Assembly: GCA_934097255.1 (NCBI GenBank)
Contig: CAKONT010000041.1
Location: 1 to 7,943 of the forward strand
Source: an uncultured Bacilli bacterium
GTDB lineage: Bacteria; Bacillota_I; Bacilli_A; RF39; UBA660
Direction of reading: 5' to 3'
DNA: 7,943 nt
Shown here one piece after another: positions 6,989-7,943 of the stretch (positions are counted from its first letter, which is position 1; each line of letters starts with the position of its first letter). Under the pieces are notes generated by a model that searched no databases, had not been told where the DNA came from, and was given only the letters and a program-made list of their open reading frames with translations. A program made the translations under genes and the position numbers.

Positions 6989-7019
6989 TTTAAAATTTAT
7001 CAATTGTAAAAATTTTAAA
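6989..7019. repeat. AT-only 10-bp inverted repeat ahead of the surface protein gene
   Basis: TTTAAAATTT (6989-6998) is mirrored by AAATTTTAAA (7010-7019) with an 11-nt loop holding the small palindrome CAATTG. There is no T-run after the second arm, so it is not a good terminator on this strand. It lies over the -35 region of the possible promoter for the next gene and could be an operator. Chance is also credible in DNA this AT-rich. Confidence 0.35.
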
Positions 7020-7043
7020 AAAATGTTATTCTTAATTTATAGT
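7004..7043 (+). promoter_or_regulatory. Possible promoter of the surface protein gene
   Basis: Two weak candidates are visible. One is TTGTAA (7004-7009), 17 nt, TATTCT (7027-7032). The other is TTAAAA (7015-7020), 17 nt, TATAGT (7038-7043), whose better -10 would put the RNA start near 7050 and leave a leader of about 19 nt. A separate promoter is expected because a terminator-like hairpin lies upstream. Neither candidate is strong enough to choose between. Confidence 0.35.
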
Positions 7044-7053
7044 AGGATAACTT

Positions 7054-7060
7054 GGAAGGA
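7054..7060 (+). promoter_or_regulatory. Ribosome binding site deciding the start of the surface protein gene
   Basis: GGAAGGA ends 8 nt before the ATG at 7069. An in-frame ATG at 7060 overlaps this site and could not use it, so 7069 is taken as the start. Confidence 0.75.
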
Positions 7061-7068
7061 TGATTGGT

Positions 7069-7943
7069 ATGGAAATTAAAAAAAGAAATACATTGTTAAT
7101 TGTTGCTATTATTTTTTTTATAGCCGGTGTAACACTTGTTTCGTTTGCATTTTTTTATGACATAAATTATATTGGACAAAGGACAAATACAATAAATAGT
7201 TGTAATTTTGATATCGATTTTGACGAAAATAGTCCGATAACATTGCTTAGTGAAATTCCTATAAAAGAAAGTGAAATTGAAAGTTATGAACCTTATAATT
7301 TTAGTGTAACAACTAAAAGTAATAATTGTAGTAATTTAAAATATGTAATTTCTTTCTCGGATGTTTGTGATACATGTACTAAGACAAATAATATTTGTAC
7401 AGTAGGTAGTGAAACTTATAATTGTAGTGAAAATTATAAATTAGATCCTAGACTTATTAGTTATCAAATAAAAGATAAAGATGGAAATATAACAAGTGGA
7501 ACGGGAATAAATAATTTAGATAAAGTTGTAAATATAACTGGAGTACAAACAGATACGTATGAATTAAAAGCATGGATTGATGAAAGTGCTAGTATGGAAG
7601 ATGTTTATGTTTATGAAAATGGGGCAATAAAAACTGATTCTAATGGAAAATATATTCCTAAAAATTATGGCTTTAAATTAAATATAAAACTTATTAACTA
7701 TTCATATGCACAGAAAAAAACTTTAAAAGATATTTTATTAGGAGAAAATAATCAAAATGTAGTAGCAGCAGGAGATGGGTTATATAAAGAAGAATATATA
7801 CCAAGTAGTGAACTTAGTTCTATATATCAAAATAACTTATCTAATGGAAAACTTACAACATATTACTATAAAGGAACAAACGTAAATAACTATGTAAGTT
7901 TTGCTGGACTTACATGGCGAGTAATAAGAATAAACGAAGATGG
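7069..7943 (+). CDS. Secreted or anchored surface protein, N-terminal 291 residues (3' end outside window)
   Basis: The frame is open from the ATG at 7069 to the right edge with no stop, so the gene is cut by the window. The N-terminus is a short basic segment followed by a hydrophobic helix at about 9-30, a signal peptide or anchor without a clear AxA cleavage site. The next region (about 41-185) is mostly beta-like and carries six Cys (45, 87, 100, 103, 110, 119), including a CDTC pair. It ends with YELKAWIDESA (164-174), a pattern I associate with surface proteins of gut Bacillota whose N-terminal module resembles TasA/camelysin-type domains; that link is from memory and weak. After a Lys-rich stretch with TLKDILLG (218-225), the visible end reads NNYVSFAGLTWRVIRINEDG, a motif common in large putative surface proteins of these lineages. 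It follows the envelope operon but has its own probable promoter. The function is unknown; adhesion or matrix formation is a guess. Confidence 0.85.
   Translation, partial: MEIKKRNTLLIVAIIFFIAGVTLVSFAFFYDINYIGQRTNTINSCNFDIDFDENSPITLLSEIPIKESEIESYEPYNFSVTTKSNNCSNLKYVISFSDVCDTCTKTNNICTVGSETYNCSENYKLDPRLISYQIKDKDGNITSGTGINNLDKVVNITGVQTDTYELKAWIDESASMEDVYVYENGAIKTDSNGKYIPKNYGFKLNIKLINYSYAQKKTLKDILLGENNQNVVAAGDGLYKEEYIPSSELSSIYQNNLSNGKLTTYYYKGTNVNNYVSFAGLTWRVIRINED

Noticed and set aside
1..7943. Mollicute-style code with TGA read as Trp
   Set aside because: Trp positions in conserved motifs (for example DFWNR in the LTA synthase) are TGG, and TGA ends gatB and the YihY gene at the expected family lengths.

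Overview
The window looks like chromosome of a very AT-rich, low-GC Gram-positive bacterium (roughly a quarter G+C by eye). It uses the standard bacterial code: Trp is TGG and TGA acts as a stop. Purine-rich Shine-Dalgarno sites, a GatB-type amidotransferase, an LtaS-type polyglycerolphosphate synthase and single-anchor surface proteins all point to Bacillota, class Bacilli. The protein style resembles uncultured gut lineages such as RF39 or Erysipelotrichales relatives. That placement is an inference from style, not a measurement.

Layout: (1) 1-863 is the 3' part of gatB, whose 5' end lies outside the window. (2) 864-912 is a short spacer with a good sigma-A-type promoter whose -35 overlaps the gatB stop codon. 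(3) 913-6963 is a compact five-gene operon on the + strand with gaps of 15, 9, -4 and 1 nt. It encodes a small single-pass protein of unknown function, a receptor with two periplasmic-binding-like modules joined to a degenerate GGDEF domain, a YihY/BrkB-family six-helix membrane protein, an LtaS-like lipoteichoic acid synthase, and a second single-pass protein of unknown function. (4) The operon ends in an intrinsic terminator (6942-6981) whose hairpin is built partly from the last codons of the fifth gene. (5) 6964-7068 holds that terminator, a second AT-only inverted repeat and a weak promoter. (6) 7069-7943 is the start of a large Cys-containing surface protein that runs off the right edge; its gene has no stop inside the window.

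Functional reading: every operon product has a membrane anchor and most of its mass in the membrane or outside the cell, so the operon is probably devoted to the cell envelope. The best-supported activity is LTA-type polymer synthesis (gene 4). YihY is a membrane protein of uncertain function, and the receptor could report an external ligand to the inside through a GGDEF fold that has lost key catalytic and guanine-binding residues. The two small anchored proteins could be partners of LtaS or of the receptor, but nothing in their sequences proves it. No mobile element, CRISPR array, tRNA or rRNA was found.
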